From: Clostridia bacterium | GTDB lineage: Bacteria; Bacillota; Clostridia; UMGS1883 | Length of the DNA stretch: 64,000 bases | Direction: 5' to 3' | Assembly: GCA_017440585.1 (NCBI GenBank) | Contig: JAFSGW010000002.1 | Span: 1-64,000, forward strand | Shown here: in pieces, positions 8,285 through 18,441 of the stretch | Numbering within the stretch: position 1 is the first letter of the stretch | Layout of the letters: each line of letters begins with the position of its first letter | Notes under the pieces: model-generated | The model's database searches: none | The model's input: only the letters and a program-made list of their open reading frames with translations | What the model was told of the DNA's origin: nothing | Position numbers and translations under genes: made by a program

Positions 8285-9480
8285 AAATACTAATGATAAA
8301 CAAATTTCTGTATCCTAACGGAGGGTCGGAAACATATATTTTCAAATTAGGGGAATATCTTATATCTCAAGGGCATGAAGTGCAGTATTTCGGTATGGAG
8401 CATGAAGGCAGATGTGTCGGAAACAGTGTTGATGCATATACTTCCGATATGGATTTTCACAATGCGTCAAAGCTTGATAAGCTTACATATCCTTTGAAAA
8501 CCATCTATTCTGCGGAGGCAAGAAGGAAAATAAGACTTGTACTTGACGAGTTTAAGCCCGATGTGTGCCATCTGAATAACTTTAATTATCAGCTGACACC
8601 ATCTGTTATCCTTGAAATAAAAAAATGGAGTAAGCAGACAGGAAAAGAGTGCAAGATAGTATTTACAGCACACGATTATCAGCTTGTGTGCCCGAATCAT
8701 ATGTGTAACAACCCTAACACTCGTGAAAATTGCGAAAAGTGCCTTGGCGGTAATTTTATTAATTGCTTGAAGGGCAAATGTATTCATGGTTCAACAGCAA
8801 AGTCTGCTATTGGTATGCTGGAGGCGTATTTCTGGAATTTAGGCAAGGTATACAAACATATCGACACCATGATTTGTTGTTCTGAATTTTTAAAATCGAA
8901 GCTGGATTCCAACGCATTGTTTGCCAAAAAAACAGTTGCGATGCATAACTTTATAGATAAGGCTGAGTGGAAGGAAACTGAAAAGAAGGATTATGTTTTG
9001 TATTTCGGCAGATATTCGGAAGAAAAGGGCATAGAAACATTAATTAAGGTGTGTGAGTCTTTGCCTGAAGTTAAGTTTGTATTTGCAGGTGGCGGTCCTT
9101 TAGAGGAAAAAATCAATGATGTTGTTAACATAAAGAATGTAGGCTTCAAAACAGGAGAAGAGCTTGAAATGCTGATAAGAGAAGCAAGGTTTTCCATCTA
9201 TCCTTCAGAATGGTACGAGAACTGCCCCTTCTCTGTAATGGAATCGCAGATGTACGGAACACCTGTTTTAGGTGCTGACATCGGCGGTATTCCCGAACTT
9301 ATTGACATAGAGAAAACAGGCTTGCTGTTTGAAAGCGGAAACGTTGATGAGTTAAAAAATAAAGTGGAAAAGCTTTGGAACGATAAAGCTTTGACCGATA
9401 CCATGAGTGAAAACTGTAAGAATATTACATTTGACACTATAGAAGAATATGTAAATAAATTAATAGAAATTTACCACTAA
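8281..9480 (+). CDS. Glycosyltransferase, GT4 family, Cys-rich insert
   Basis: This 399-residue GT4 protein begins MKILMINKFLYPNGGSETY and has the C-terminal donor domain with YFGRYSEEKG and a conserved MESQMYGTPVLG segment. Between the two domains, at about residues 139-165, is a cluster of six cysteines (CPNHMC, CEKC, C-x5-C). This is known in a subset of GT4 capsule enzymes and suggests a structural metal site; that last point is inference. ATGA overlap with the upstream gene couples their translation. Substrates are unknown. Confidence 0.88.
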   Translation: MKILMINKFLYPNGGSETYIFKLGEYLISQGHEVQYFGMEHEGRCVGNSVDAYTSDMDFHNASKLDKLTYPLKTIYSAEARRKIRLVLDEFKPDVCHLNNFNYQLTPSVILEIKKWSKQTGKECKIVFTAHDYQLVCPNHMCNNPNTRENCEKCLGGNFINCLKGKCIHGSTAKSAIGMLEAYFWNLGKVYKHIDTMICCSEFLKSKLDSNALFAKKTVAMHNFIDKAEWKETEKKDYVLYFGRYSEEKGIETLIKVCESLPEVKFVFAGGGPLEEKINDVVNIKNVGFKTGEELEMLIREARFSIYPSEWYENCPFSVMESQMYGTPVLGADIGGIPELIDIEKTGLLFESGNVDELKNKVEKLWNDKALTDTMSENCKNITFDTIEEYVNKLIEIYH

Positions 9481-9501
9481 AATTAAGCTGGAGGAAATTG
9501 T

Positions 9502-10548
9502 ATGAATTTTTCTCAATTAGACGGAAAAACAATTCTCGTTACCGGTGCAGCCGGTTTCATAGGATCTAATCTTTCAAAAAAATTGCTTGAAGCGTGTGAA
9601 AACATCAGAATTATCGGCGTGGATAACATGAACGATTATTATGATGTGTCTATTAAAGAGTATCGTCTCAAAGAGCTTGGTAACGACGAACGGTTTGTAT
9701 TTGTGAGGGGAAGTATTGCAGACAAAGGGCTGATTAATTCCATATTTGAACAACACAAGCCTCAGATAGTTGTTAACCTTGCAGCTCAGGCGGGGGTAAG
9801 GTATTCAATTACAAATCCCGATGCATATATTGAGGCCAACCTGATAGGATTTTACAATATCCTTGAAGCCTGCAGAAATTGTCCTGTAGAGCATCTGGTG
9901 TATGCATCCTCGTCCAGCGTTTATGGCTCCAATAAAAAGGTGCCTTATTCAACAGATGATAAGGTGGACAACCCTGTTTCACTGTATGCAGCAACCAAGA
10001 AGTCAAACGAGCTTATGGCACATGCCTATTCCAAGCTTTATAATATTCCATCTACTGGACTCCGTTTCTTTACTGTATATGGTCCTGCAGGAAGACCGGA
10101 TATGGCATATTTTGGCTTTACAAATAAGCTTGTAAAGGGTGAAAAGATACAGATTTTCAACTATGGTAACTGTAAGCGTGACTTTACATATGTTGATGAC
10201 ATTGTGGAGGGCGTAATGAGAGTTATGCAGAAGGCCCCCGAAAAGGTGATGGGTGAGGACGGACTTCCCATACCACCTTATGCCGTTTATAATATCGGCA
10301 ATAATCAGCCCGAAAACCTTCTGGACTTTGTAACCATCCTTCAGGAGGAGCTTGTAAGAGCAGGGGTTTTACCTGAGGACTACGATTTTGAAGCTCATAA
10401 GGAGCTTGTTCCCATGCAACCCGGTGACGTACCTGTTACATATGCAGATACAACAGCACTTGAGAGAGACTTTGGCTTTAAGCCTTCAACATCTCTTCGT
10501 GATGGCTTGAGAAAATTTGCAAAGTGGTATAAGGAATTTTATGAATAA
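9502..10548 (+). CDS. UDP-glucuronate 4-epimerase-type SDR
   Basis: The 348-residue extended SDR has the NAD motif GAAGFIGSN near residue 16 and the catalytic YAATKKSNELMAHAYSKLY block. The segment RFFTVYGPAGRPDMAYFGFT is characteristic of UDP-glucuronate 4-epimerases (CapI/LspL type) rather than GalE. It would convert the UDP-GlcA made by Ugd (711) into UDP-GalA. GGAGG lies upstream of the ATG at 9502. The next gene follows after 15 bases. A UDP-glucose or UDP-GlcNAc epimerase is the alternative, but the motif and the presence of ugd favour the uronate enzyme. Confidence 0.88.
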   Translation: MNFSQLDGKTILVTGAAGFIGSNLSKKLLEACENIRIIGVDNMNDYYDVSIKEYRLKELGNDERFVFVRGSIADKGLINSIFEQHKPQIVVNLAAQAGVRYSITNPDAYIEANLIGFYNILEACRNCPVEHLVYASSSSVYGSNKKVPYSTDDKVDNPVSLYAATKKSNELMAHAYSKLYNIPSTGLRFFTVYGPAGRPDMAYFGFTNKLVKGEKIQIFNYGNCKRDFTYVDDIVEGVMRVMQKAPEKVMGEDGLPIPPYAVYNIGNNQPENLLDFVTILQEELVRAGVLPEDYDFEAHKELVPMQPGDVPVTYADTTALERDFGFKPSTSLRDGLRKFAKWYKEFYE

Positions 10549-10563
10549 TTGGAGGAATTTAAA

Positions 10564-11739
10564 ATGGCAGAAAAGAAATTGAATGGTACCGTTATTGTTA
10601 CGTATCGTTGTAATGCAAGATGCTCTATGTGTAACAGATATAAGGCTCCTTCAAAGCCTGAGGAAGAAATTTCAATCGAAACAATAAAGAAGCTTCCTAA
10701 GATGTATTTTACAAACATCACAGGTGGTGAACCCTTTATCCGCACAGACCTTAAGGATATTGTGCGTGAGCTTTATAAAAAGAGCGATCGTATCGTTATT
10801 TCCACAAACGGCTTTTTCACCGATAGAATAGTTGACTTATGCAAAGAATTCCCCAATATAGGTATTCGTATTTCTATCGAAGGCTTGGAGAAGACAAATA
10901 ACGAAATACGCGGTCTTGATGATGGTTATCAGAAGGGTTACGGCACATTGAAGATACTTCGTGAAATGGGAATGAAGGACGTTGGCTTTGGCATGACTGT
11001 GCAGGATAAAAATGCACCCGACCTTGTTCCTCTTTACAAGATATCCGATGAAATGGGAATGGAGTTTGCTACAGCTTCTCTTCATAACTCTTTCTATTTC
11101 GTTGAGGCAAAGAACATTATTCACGACAGACCCATGGTTGCCGAGAATTTTGAAAACCTTGTAAATGAGCTTTTGAAGAGCAAATCTCCGAAAAAGTGGA
11201 TGAGAGCATACTTCAACCATGGTCTTATAAACTATATCTATGGTCAGAAGAGACTTCTTCCTTGCGACATGAGCTTTGATACATTCTTTATTGACCCTTA
11301 CGGCGACGTTATGCCTTGCAACGGTACTAAAGACAAGGAAGTTATGGGTAATTTGAATACACAGACCTGGGACGAGCTCTGGAACAGCCCCGAAGCTGAA
11401 TCTGTCCGTAAAAAGGTTCGCTGCTGCGACCGTGATTGCTGGATGATAGGCTCTGTTTCTCCTGCTATGCATAAATACATATGGGTTCCCGCAATCTGGG
11501 TTGTATGGCATAAGTTCAAGTCTCTCTTTATGAAGAAGCCCTATTCCATGTATGAAAACAAAATTGTTCGCGATCTGAGGGATGGCAAGGTAACAAAGGA
11601 AGAGCTTGACAAGTGTTCTACCTGTGATTTGTGTGCAGTTGTGAATGACGGCTTGTCTGAAGCGAGCAAAGAGCAACTCCGTGATAAAACAGGCGAAGAA
11701 ATTGTTGATGCAGATATTGCTGCTCAGATGAAGGAATAA
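10564..11739 (+). CDS. Radical SAM protein with SPASM-like C-terminus
   Basis: The N-terminal radical SAM cluster motif CNARCSMC (C-x3-C-x2-C) and a GGEPF segment show a SAM-cleaving [4Fe-4S] enzyme. The C-terminal part has [21 protein letters not shown] and further cysteines (CCDRDC, CSTCDLC), which fit a SPASM/twitch auxiliary cluster. The true start is ATG 10564, eight bases after GGAGG. The in-frame TTG at 10549 overlaps the ribosome binding site. The protein is 391 residues. Its job in a polysaccharide operon is unknown to me. Epimerisation, methylation-type or dehydrogenation chemistry on a sugar or lipid carrier are possibilities, none shown by the sequence. Confidence 0.88.
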   Translation: MAEKKLNGTVIVTYRCNARCSMCNRYKAPSKPEEEISIETIKKLPKMYFTNITGGEPFIRTDLKDIVRELYKKSDRIVISTNGFFTDRIVDLCKEFPNIGIRISIEGLEKTNNEIRGLDDGYQKGYGTLKILREMGMKDVGFGMTVQDKNAPDLVPLYKISDEMGMEFATASLHNSFYFVEAKNIIHDRPMVAENFENLVNELLKSKSPKKWMRAYFNHGLINYIYGQKRLLPCDMSFDTFFIDPYGDVMPCNGTKDKEVMGNLNTQTWDELWNSPEAESVRKKVRCCDRDCWMIGSVSPAMHKYIWVPAIWVVWHKFKSLFMKKPYSMYENKIVRDLRDGKVTKEELDKCSTCDLCAVVNDGLSEASKEQLRDKTGEEIVDADIAAQMKE

Positions 11740-11750
11740 GGGTGAAATTT

Positions 11751-12323
11751 ATGGCAAACTTAAAGAAACTCAGGGTTATGGGAATGCTTCTTCTTGCAAA
11801 TTTTTCAAATAAGGTGCCCGGTGTGCGAAGAGCTGAGATTTTGAAAAAAGCCGGTGTTTTCAGGTCTATGGGTGATAACTGCTATTGGCATCCGTTTAAA
11901 ATTCCTGCAGACCCTGAGTTTGTGAAGCTGCATAACAATGTTGTGGTGTGTGCAGGTGTTGAACTGATTACACACGATGTTTCGTGGAGAATGCTTACAA
12001 ACTCTAAGAAATACGGCAAAGATAACAAATGTAAAAGAATACATTTTAATACAATTGAGCTTATGGATGATGTTATGATAGGTGCTCACAGTGTAATTTT
12101 GCCGGGTGTAAAAGTAGGGCCTAATGCGATAGTCGGTGCAGGGAGCGTTGTTACAAAAGATGTGCCTGAAGGGGCTATCGTGGGAGGAAATCCTGCAAGA
12201 GTTATTGGCTCGGTTGATGAGTATGCGAGCAAGCGTAATAAATTGTATTCCCAACCACCGTACAATCAATCATTATCCCGAAATGAAATATGTAATTATT
12301 TATGGGATAAAAACAACAAATAA
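11751..12323 (+). CDS. Hexapeptide-repeat acyltransferase
   Basis: A left-handed beta-helix transferase of the LbetaH/XAT class, about 190 residues. The hexapeptide repeats are visible near the C-terminus as [40 protein letters not shown], ending in the standard GNPAR-type cap. Such proteins O- or N-acetylate sugars from acetyl-CoA. The start is taken at ATG 11751 because AAGGGTG lies six bases upstream. A GTG at 11742 is in frame but would overlap that site. The likely role is decoration of a repeat-unit sugar; which one is unknown. Confidence 0.88.
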   Translation: MANLKKLRVMGMLLLANFSNKVPGVRRAEILKKAGVFRSMGDNCYWHPFKIPADPEFVKLHNNVVVCAGVELITHDVSWRMLTNSKKYGKDNKCKRIHFNTIELMDDVMIGAHSVILPGVKVGPNAIVGAGSVVTKDVPEGAIVGGNPARVIGSVDEYASKRNKLYSQPPYNQSLSRNEICNYLWDKNNK

Positions 12324-12351
12324 GTTATTATATAAATGGATGTGAAATCGA

Positions 12352-13365
12352 ATGATCATTCTCTCTGATTGTTTTTCTGAAAAAGTTGATGAGGGTTGCT
12401 TAAAGGTAGCGAACAGTTTAGCTAAAAGAATCAAGTGTAAATGTCCCGATACTATTATAGTTTCTTATGAACGTGAGGCTAAATTGTCTGACATTCATTT
12501 AAAATTAAATAAATTGTTTATTAACAAGAAATTGATATCCTTGCTCAGAAAAAAGGATGAACCTGTTTTATACATACCTTTTGCATCCAATACTACAGCA
12601 AGTGCATTACGTACATGCGTGCTCTCATTGTTCTCGAAGAACAGAGTAAAAGTGATTTTTTCTTTAAGACACTCCATGAACAAAGCTACAAAGCTGTTGT
12701 TAAAAATCAGTAAAGCTGAAATTATCGCATTATCAAAAGAATCATATGATTTCTTTCGGGGTGAAATAGGTGGAAAATGCACCTATCTTACAACCGGGGT
12801 AGACACGGAAAAGTTTTCACCTGTGAGCGATGATGAAAAGACCGAGCTTAAGAGAAAGTTCAATATCGCAGAGGGTAAGAGGGTTTTACTGCATGTGGGC
12901 CATCTGAAGAGCGGTAGAAATGTTGATAAGCTTCTTAATGTTAATGAGAATTATCATGTGGTTTTAGTTGTCAGCTCTGTTACGGAGCACGAAAAGGAAG
13001 CAGACCTTCGCGAGAAGTTAAGCAACAGACCAAACACTACAATAATTGATACATATCTTGAAAATATTGAAGAAGTCTACCAAATGGCAGATGTTTATCT
13101 TTTCCCAGTTCAAGAAACTGAAAATTGTATTGATGTTCCTTTATCCGTTTTGGAGGCAGCTTCTTGCAATGTTCCTGTAGTTGCAACAGAGTATGGTGAG
13201 CTTAAAGCTTTTGTCGGACAACCCGGTTTTAAGTTCGTGGAAGCATTGGATAAAGAGGAGCTTAACAATGCATTGGATGAAATGAGCGGAAAGAAAACTA
13301 AAAACCACTTGTGTGTAAAACAATATGACTGGAATTGCTCTATTGAAAATCTCTTAAAAGTATGA
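12352..13365 (+). CDS. Glycosyltransferase, GT4 family (diverged)
   Basis: The 337-residue protein is AT-rich in its first half. The C-terminal half has GT4 features: LLHVGHLKSGRNVDKLL, then DVYLFPVQETENCIDVPLSVLEAASCNVPVVATEYGE, the E-x7-E donor site. The N-terminal acceptor domain is not conserved to my eye. It is preceded by only a weak ribosome binding site and lies 28 bases after the acetyltransferase gene. Donor and acceptor are unknown. Confidence 0.8.
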   Translation: MIILSDCFSEKVDEGCLKVANSLAKRIKCKCPDTIIVSYEREAKLSDIHLKLNKLFINKKLISLLRKKDEPVLYIPFASNTTASALRTCVLSLFSKNRVKVIFSLRHSMNKATKLLLKISKAEIIALSKESYDFFRGEIGGKCTYLTTGVDTEKFSPVSDDEKTELKRKFNIAEGKRVLLHVGHLKSGRNVDKLLNVNENYHVVLVVSSVTEHEKEADLREKLSNRPNTTIIDTYLENIEEVYQMADVYLFPVQETENCIDVPLSVLEAASCNVPVVATEYGELKAFVGQPGFKFVEALDKEELNNALDEMSGKKTKNHLCVKQYDWNCSIENLLKV

Positions 13366-13375
13366 GGATTATATT

Positions 13376-14086
13376 ATGAAGAATCAGAACTACAAACGAG
13401 TTGCTTTAATTGGTTTGGATGGATCCGGAAAATCTGCTAATATTGAACGAATGAAAACGGATGTTGATTATAGCGACTTCTCTTTTATGTGGGTGCGATG
13501 GAAACCTACTTTGTTAAAGCCGGCATATTGGTTTTTAGGGAAAAATATCAACAATAAAAAGGCAGATGTGCTTCAAAAGGATGAATCCGAGGGAAGCATT
13601 GTTAAGAATTCTGTAGAACAGCAAAAGCTAAAAGCAGATTACAATGCGAAGAGCGGAATTAAGAATAAGATTTTCAAAAACCCTTTAATTCGCGGAGCGT
13701 GGATGGCTTTAGCTTTGATTGATTACTTTTTTCAGTTTCATTTTAAAACCTTTAAAGCAATAGTAACAAAGAAAAACATAATTTTTGATAGATTTTATTT
13801 GGATCTCTTTGTTGATCAAGGTATAAATTTCGGTTATTCACCTAAAAAAATTGACAGAGAGATTAAAAAATATCAGTTTTTGTTTCCAAAAATGAATCAG
13901 ATTGTATACATAAGAGTTTCTCCTGAAACATGTTACAAACGAAAAGACGATATACCAAACCTTGATTATCTGAACAGAAGATACGAAATATATGAAGAAT
14001 TGTGTAAAAATCCGGGTTGGGTAATTGTTGATGGTGAAGAAGCATTTGAAACTGTAAATCTGAATATTAAAAAGCTAGTGTTGTAA
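13376..14086 (+). CDS. Thymidylate-kinase-like P-loop protein
   Basis: This 236-residue protein has a Walker A motif GLDGSGKS at residues 13-20 and a DRFYLDLFVD segment that resembles the DR(Y/F) substrate motif of thymidylate kinase-like proteins. The chain is longer than Tmk and carries a lysine-rich insert at about residues 60-95. Proteins of this kind appear in bacterial capsule and lipoteichoic-acid-like clusters as uncharacterised kinases. It precedes a phosphodiesterase/phosphatase gene by 33 bases, so the two may handle the same phosphorylated intermediate. That pairing is inference. Housekeeping thymidylate kinase is unlikely in this setting. Confidence 0.78.
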   Translation: MKNQNYKRVALIGLDGSGKSANIERMKTDVDYSDFSFMWVRWKPTLLKPAYWFLGKNINNKKADVLQKDESEGSIVKNSVEQQKLKADYNAKSGIKNKIFKNPLIRGAWMALALIDYFFQFHFKTFKAIVTKKNIIFDRFYLDLFVDQGINFGYSPKKIDREIKKYQFLFPKMNQIVYIRVSPETCYKRKDDIPNLDYLNRRYEIYEELCKNPGWVIVDGEEAFETVNLNIKKLVL

Positions 14087-14119
14087 TGCTTCCGACCAAA
14101 TCATATTGGAGGTACGTAT

Positions 14120-15532
14120 ATGTCGGATAAAAATAAGACAATAATGATAATTCTTGATGGGTTTGATTATTCCTATATTGAAAAGCATATAGATGAGCTT
14201 GAGTTTTTCAAAAGCTTACATAACGACGGCAAGCTGTCACCCCTAGAGTCGGTTGTTCCTGCTGATTCTATCCCCGCGTGGACAACTATCTATACCGGGC
14301 TTAACCCTGCCGAACATGGGATTTTAGAATCTATTGACTATCTGGATTTCAAAAATAAGAAAAAGGGCGATTACTCTATAATTCAAGGTAATACTTTTTT
14401 TGATGTTTTAAATAAAAAAGGAAAGAAAGTATTTGTTTTCAACCCTTTTATGGCTTACCCGGCATGGAATATCAACGGCCTTATGATTTGTGGCCCCGTC
14501 TTTGAAGGCGGAGACATAAGTACAAATAAACCTGAAAAAGTTGATTTTTCCGAAATTCCTTCGATCGGAGGTATGGTTGAACAGCCATCCGACAAGGAAA
14601 TGGAGGATTTTTACAATAACACAATGGAGCTTTCTCAAAATCAGTTTGATACATTTTGTAAATATTTTGAGAAGGATGAGTACGATTTTGCGTTTTTGGG
14701 AGTTACAACGCCTGACAGAATGCAGCATTTCCTTTGGCGCTATACAGACGTTGAGGACAGAACGCATCCAAAGAACGGAAAATTAAAGGATTCCATTATT
14801 AATATGTATAAGCTCATGGAAGCAAATGTAAAACATATAATGGAAAAATACGGAAACGATTATAACGTAGTGGTTATCAGTGACCACGGTCATGCGAGAC
14901 GATGCCAGAAGACCTTTTACGTAAACCAGTGGCTGATTAATATGGGCTTTATTGCTGATAAAAGCAAAAAGAAGCGAATGATAGAATATGCGAAAAATAC
15001 TGTTTTCCGTACGTTAGCAACTTTCCGCATTGTCAATAAGGGAACTAAGTTTTTTAAAAAATTCAAGTTCGCTCACAAGGTAAAAAATGCAGATTATGTA
15101 TTTACCGGTAACAAACAGAAGATTTATGCTCCTAAATTTGACGGTACCAACCCCTTTGGAGGTATTATGGTAAACCGTTCAGAATTTGAATCTGACGAGG
15201 CATATGAAGAGATGAGACAACAGATAATTGACGGATTATTGGAGGTAAAGGACCACGGAAAGCCTATCATGCTCTGGGTTAAACGCAGGGAGGATATATA
15301 TGAAGGTGCTAAGGTTGAAAATTATCCGGATATTGTATACAGAATGCTTCCTGATTATGGCGTGGACCGAGGTTTGTTCGGAAAGAGACTCTTCGGAATA
15401 AATGCTATGCATGAAATTATATCGGGTGGGCATCAGTTTATGGGTGTTATTATGGGAAACAGAGATGATTTGGCCCAGGTTAAAAGTGTTTTAAACATTC
15501 ATAAATATATCGTTGGAATTACAGAAAAGTAA
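14120..15532 (+). CDS. Type I phosphodiesterase/nucleotide pyrophosphatase family
   Basis: The 470-residue protein belongs to the alkaline phosphatase superfamily (phosphodiesterase/pyrophosphatase type). Metal and nucleophile residues are visible in order: D13 in IILDGFD, T55 in SIPAWTTIYTGLNPAEHG, a later Asp in TTPDRMQHFLW, and SDHGHARR. There is no signal peptide, so it should act in the cytoplasm. It would cleave a phosphodiester or pyrophosphate bond, perhaps in a nucleotide sugar or polyprenyl-linked sugar. GGAGG lies upstream of the ATG. Its neighbour upstream is a kinase-like protein. The substrate is unknown. Confidence 0.82.
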   Translation: MSDKNKTIMIILDGFDYSYIEKHIDELEFFKSLHNDGKLSPLESVVPADSIPAWTTIYTGLNPAEHGILESIDYLDFKNKKKGDYSIIQGNTFFDVLNKKGKKVFVFNPFMAYPAWNINGLMICGPVFEGGDISTNKPEKVDFSEIPSIGGMVEQPSDKEMEDFYNNTMELSQNQFDTFCKYFEKDEYDFAFLGVTTPDRMQHFLWRYTDVEDRTHPKNGKLKDSIINMYKLMEANVKHIMEKYGNDYNVVVISDHGHARRCQKTFYVNQWLINMGFIADKSKKKRMIEYAKNTVFRTLATFRIVNKGTKFFKKFKFAHKVKNADYVFTGNKQKIYAPKFDGTNPFGGIMVNRSEFESDEAYEEMRQQIIDGLLEVKDHGKPIMLWVKRREDIYEGAKVENYPDIVYRMLPDYGVDRGLFGKRLFGINAMHEIISGGHQFMGVIMGNRDDLAQVKSVLNIHKYIVGITEK

Positions 15533-15558
15533 TATATGATTAAAGGTGGACGAACAGA

Positions 15559-16626
15559 ATGAAGGATATATATTTTATAATGCCTGCGATGGAAGGCGGC
15601 GGTGCAGAGCGAGTGGTGTCCGTACTGTCAAAGTTTTTTGTTGAAAATGGCAATAAAGTTACAATATGTTTATTCAATAATAAAACAATAGAATACAATT
15701 TACCCGAGAATGTAACAGTTGATACATCCTTTATAAAGGGAAAAACCGGAGTGGCAAAGTCTGTAGAAAGAATTAAGGATATTCGAAAACTTATGAAGGA
15801 TAACCCTGACGCAGTTTTTGTTTCTTTTTTCACAATGTTCAACCTCTATCTTCTTGGCAGTGGAATAGGAATGAAACGCAGAATTGTGGTTTCAGAGAGA
15901 CTTGACCCGAGAAAGAGCATGTCAAACAAGGAATATCTCTTTCCTTTGAGAAACTTTTTATACAAAAGAGCATATAAAATTGTTTTTCAGACCAGGGAAG
16001 CGAAGGAGTTTTTCCCTGAGAAAGTACAGGCAAAAGGCGTTATTATTCCCAATCCTTTAAGAGAAGGGTTGCCTGAACCCTTTGAAGGAGTAAGAGAAAA
16101 GAAAATAGTTTCCTTTGGAAGACTGGAACCGCAAAAGAACTATGCCATGCTTTTGACGGCATATAAGGAATTTTCAAAAATTCATCCTGATTACACTCTC
16201 GTTTTATACGGCCAGGGAAAGCTGGAAAATGAGTTGAAGAAGCAAGCTGATGAATGCGAAATAGGCGATAAGGTTGTATTTGCAGGTTTTTCAAAGAATG
16301 TACACGAGAATATTCTTAATGCTGCAGCTTTTGTTTTACCATCCGATTACGAAGGACTTTCGAACTCAATGCTTGAGGCAATGGCGATTGGCCTTCCTGT
16401 AATTTGTACTGATTGTCCTCCCGGAGGAGCGAAGATGTTTATCAATTCAGGAGAAAACGGATTGCTTGTTCCTGTGGGAGACAGTGATGCAACCTGTGAT
16501 GCAATGTGTTATATGGTTGAGCATCCTGAAGAAGCTGACATGATGGGAAAGAGGGCTTCTGCTGTAAAACGCGAGCTTGAAACCGGACGTATATGCAAAG
16601 CCTGGGAAGATGTGATGCTGTCATAG
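15559..16626 (+). CDS. Glycosyltransferase, GT4 family
   Basis: The 355-residue GT-B protein opens with IYFIMPAMEGGGAERVVSVLSKF, the usual GT4 acceptor-side glycine-rich loop. It has SFGRLEPQKNYAMLL and PSDYEGLSNSMLEAMAIGLPVICTDCPPGGA in the donor domain. This combination is typical of N-acetylgalactosaminyl/galactosyltransferases of capsule clusters (PglA/CapM-like), but donor identity cannot be fixed by reading. Its start has AAGGTGG upstream. Confidence 0.9.
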   Translation: MKDIYFIMPAMEGGGAERVVSVLSKFFVENGNKVTICLFNNKTIEYNLPENVTVDTSFIKGKTGVAKSVERIKDIRKLMKDNPDAVFVSFFTMFNLYLLGSGIGMKRRIVVSERLDPRKSMSNKEYLFPLRNFLYKRAYKIVFQTREAKEFFPEKVQAKGVIIPNPLREGLPEPFEGVREKKIVSFGRLEPQKNYAMLLTAYKEFSKIHPDYTLVLYGQGKLENELKKQADECEIGDKVVFAGFSKNVHENILNAAAFVLPSDYEGLSNSMLEAMAIGLPVICTDCPPGGAKMFINSGENGLLVPVGDSDATCDAMCYMVEHPEEADMMGKRASAVKRELETGRICKAWEDVMLS

Positions 16627-16661
16627 TCGATTTTGAGTTTTCTGTAAGAAGGAGATAACAT

Positions 16662-17492
16662 ATGAAAATATTAGTTACAGGTGCAAACGGATACCTGGGT
16701 TCGGGTATTGTTAAAAAGCTTTTAGATAATGGAAATTCAGTAATTGCTACTGATTTTGGCGATGAGCATATTGACAAAAGAGCCGAAATAATTAAATCTG
16801 ATATATTTGCCCAAGAAGATCCGTACGATTACTTCGGAAAACCTGATGTGTTGTTGCACCTTGCATGGCGAGATGGCTTTGTCCATAATTCAGAGAAGCA
16901 TATGGAAGATTTGCCGCTGCATTATTCATTCATTAAAAAGATGGCTGAAGGCGGAGTTAAACGCATTGCAGTTATGGGAACAATGCATGAAATAGGCTTT
17001 TGGGAAGGTTCTATAGACGAAAATACACCTTGTAATCCTTCAACATTATATGGTATATCAAAGAATGCTTTAAGAAATACTGTTGAGCTTTTGTGCAAAA
17101 CAAATAATGTTGAGTTTCAATGGTTCAGAGCTTACTATATTGTAGCAAATACAATTTACGGAAATTCAATTTTTTCTAAAATTGCTTTAGCTGAAAGTGA
17201 AGGAAAAGACCTGTTTCCATTTACAACCGGTCAGAATCAGTACGACTACCTTGATTACGATGAGTTCTGCATGCAAGTGGCATCGGCGGTTTCACAGAAC
17301 GAGGTACTGGGTATTATTAACATCTGCTCCGGCAAACCTGAGAAATTGGCTGACCGCGTAGAACGTTTTATTAAAGAAAATAACTTTAAAATAAAGCTCG
17401 ATTATGGCAAATTCCCTGACAGACCTTATGATTCAAAAGCAGTTTGGGGAAATTCTTCGAAGATTGATTTGATTTTAAATGCTGAAAATTAG
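16662..17492 (+). CDS. SDR NAD(P)-dependent sugar reductase/epimerase
   Basis: Extended SDR, 276 residues, with the motif TGANGYLGSG at about residues 6-15 and the active-site YGISK near residue 128. It lies directly upstream of rmlA and rmlC, but it lacks the RmlD-like N-terminal pattern. It may therefore be a different 4-ketoreductase or epimerase acting on the dTDP-4-keto-6-deoxyhexose, for example towards dTDP-fucose or 6-deoxytalose. This is inferred from position only. AAGGAG precedes the ATG. Confidence 0.82.
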   Translation: MKILVTGANGYLGSGIVKKLLDNGNSVIATDFGDEHIDKRAEIIKSDIFAQEDPYDYFGKPDVLLHLAWRDGFVHNSEKHMEDLPLHYSFIKKMAEGGVKRIAVMGTMHEIGFWEGSIDENTPCNPSTLYGISKNALRNTVELLCKTNNVEFQWFRAYYIVANTIYGNSIFSKIALAESEGKDLFPFTTGQNQYDYLDYDEFCMQVASAVSQNEVLGIINICSGKPEKLADRVERFIKENNFKIKLDYGKFPDRPYDSKAVWGNSSKIDLILNAEN

Positions 17493-17533
17493 CAATCGCA
17501 TATTTATTCTATAAATGATTGTGGAGGTAAAAT

Positions 17534-18424
17534 ATGAAAGGTATTATTTTAGCCGGCGGTGCTGGAACCCGTCTTTATCCTTTAACTATGGTTACAAGTA
17601 AACAGCTTTTGCCTGTTTATGACAAGCCGATGATTTATTATCCGTTATCGACATTGATGATGGCAGAAATTAAAGATATTCTGATAATTTCCACACCACA
17701 GGACACACCGAGATTTAAAGAACTTTTAGGTGATGGTTCGCAATTCGGCATTAAGCTTTCATATGCCGTTCAGCCCTCTCCTGACGGATTGGCTCAGGCG
17801 TTTATAATCGGAAAAGAATTTATCGGTGATGATGCTTGTGCGATGGTATTGGGGGACAATATTTTCTACGGAAACGGATTTTTCACCTTACTTGATTCGG
17901 CCAAGAAGCTTGCTTACGATGGCGAAGCTACAGTATTCGGTTATTATGTCAAAGACCCCGAGAGGTTTGGAATAGTAGAATTTGATGATAACGGCAGAGT
18001 TATATCTGTCGAGGAAAAGCCGAAGAATCCGAAGAGTAATTATGCTATTACAGGGCTTTATTTCTATCCTGCGGGAGTTTCTGAAATGGCGGAAAAGGTA
18101 AAGCCTTCTGCCCGCGGAGAGCTGGAAATTACAACACTCAACGATATGTATTTACAAAAAGATGCCCTTAATGTTAAGCTTTTAGGCAGAGGCTTTGCAT
18201 GGCTTGATACAGGAACGATGGAGAGCCTTCTTGAAGCGGCGGACTTTATACATATGGTAGAAGAGCGGCAGGGAATAATGATTTCTGCCCCTGAGGAAAT
18301 TGCTTACAGATATAACTGGATTGATAAAGAGCAGCTTTTGAAATCTGCTCAGCTTTACGGTAAATCGCCCTATGGCGAACATCTTAAGGCAGTAGCTGAT
18401 GGAAAAGTCAGAAAAGTTAAATGA
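17534..18424 (+). CDS. rmlA: Glucose-1-phosphate thymidylyltransferase
   Basis: Forms dTDP-glucose from dTTP and glucose-1-phosphate, the first step of dTDP-6-deoxyhexose synthesis. The 296 residues match the RmlA family length. The nucleotide-binding loop [11 protein letters not shown] is followed by [18 protein letters not shown], and [19 protein letters not shown] is in the middle. It is co-transcribed with rmlC (18442) and, about 11 kb later, rmlB (29482). The C-terminal end overlaps the non-initiating ORF leader of rmlC. Confidence 0.96.
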   Translation: MKGIILAGGAGTRLYPLTMVTSKQLLPVYDKPMIYYPLSTLMMAEIKDILIISTPQDTPRFKELLGDGSQFGIKLSYAVQPSPDGLAQAFIIGKEFIGDDACAMVLGDNIFYGNGFFTLLDSAKKLAYDGEATVFGYYVKDPERFGIVEFDDNGRVISVEEKPKNPKSNYAITGLYFYPAGVSEMAEKVKPSARGELEITTLNDMYLQKDALNVKLLGRGFAWLDTGTMESLLEAADFIHMVEERQGIMISAPEEIAYRYNWIDKEQLLKSAQLYGKSPYGEHLKAVADGKVRKVK

Positions 18425-18441
18425 TATTAGGAGTTGTTATT

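Noticed and set aside
10837-11676. 279-codon open frame on the minus strand
   Set aside because: It is antisense to the radical SAM gene. There is no start signal and no recognisable motif.
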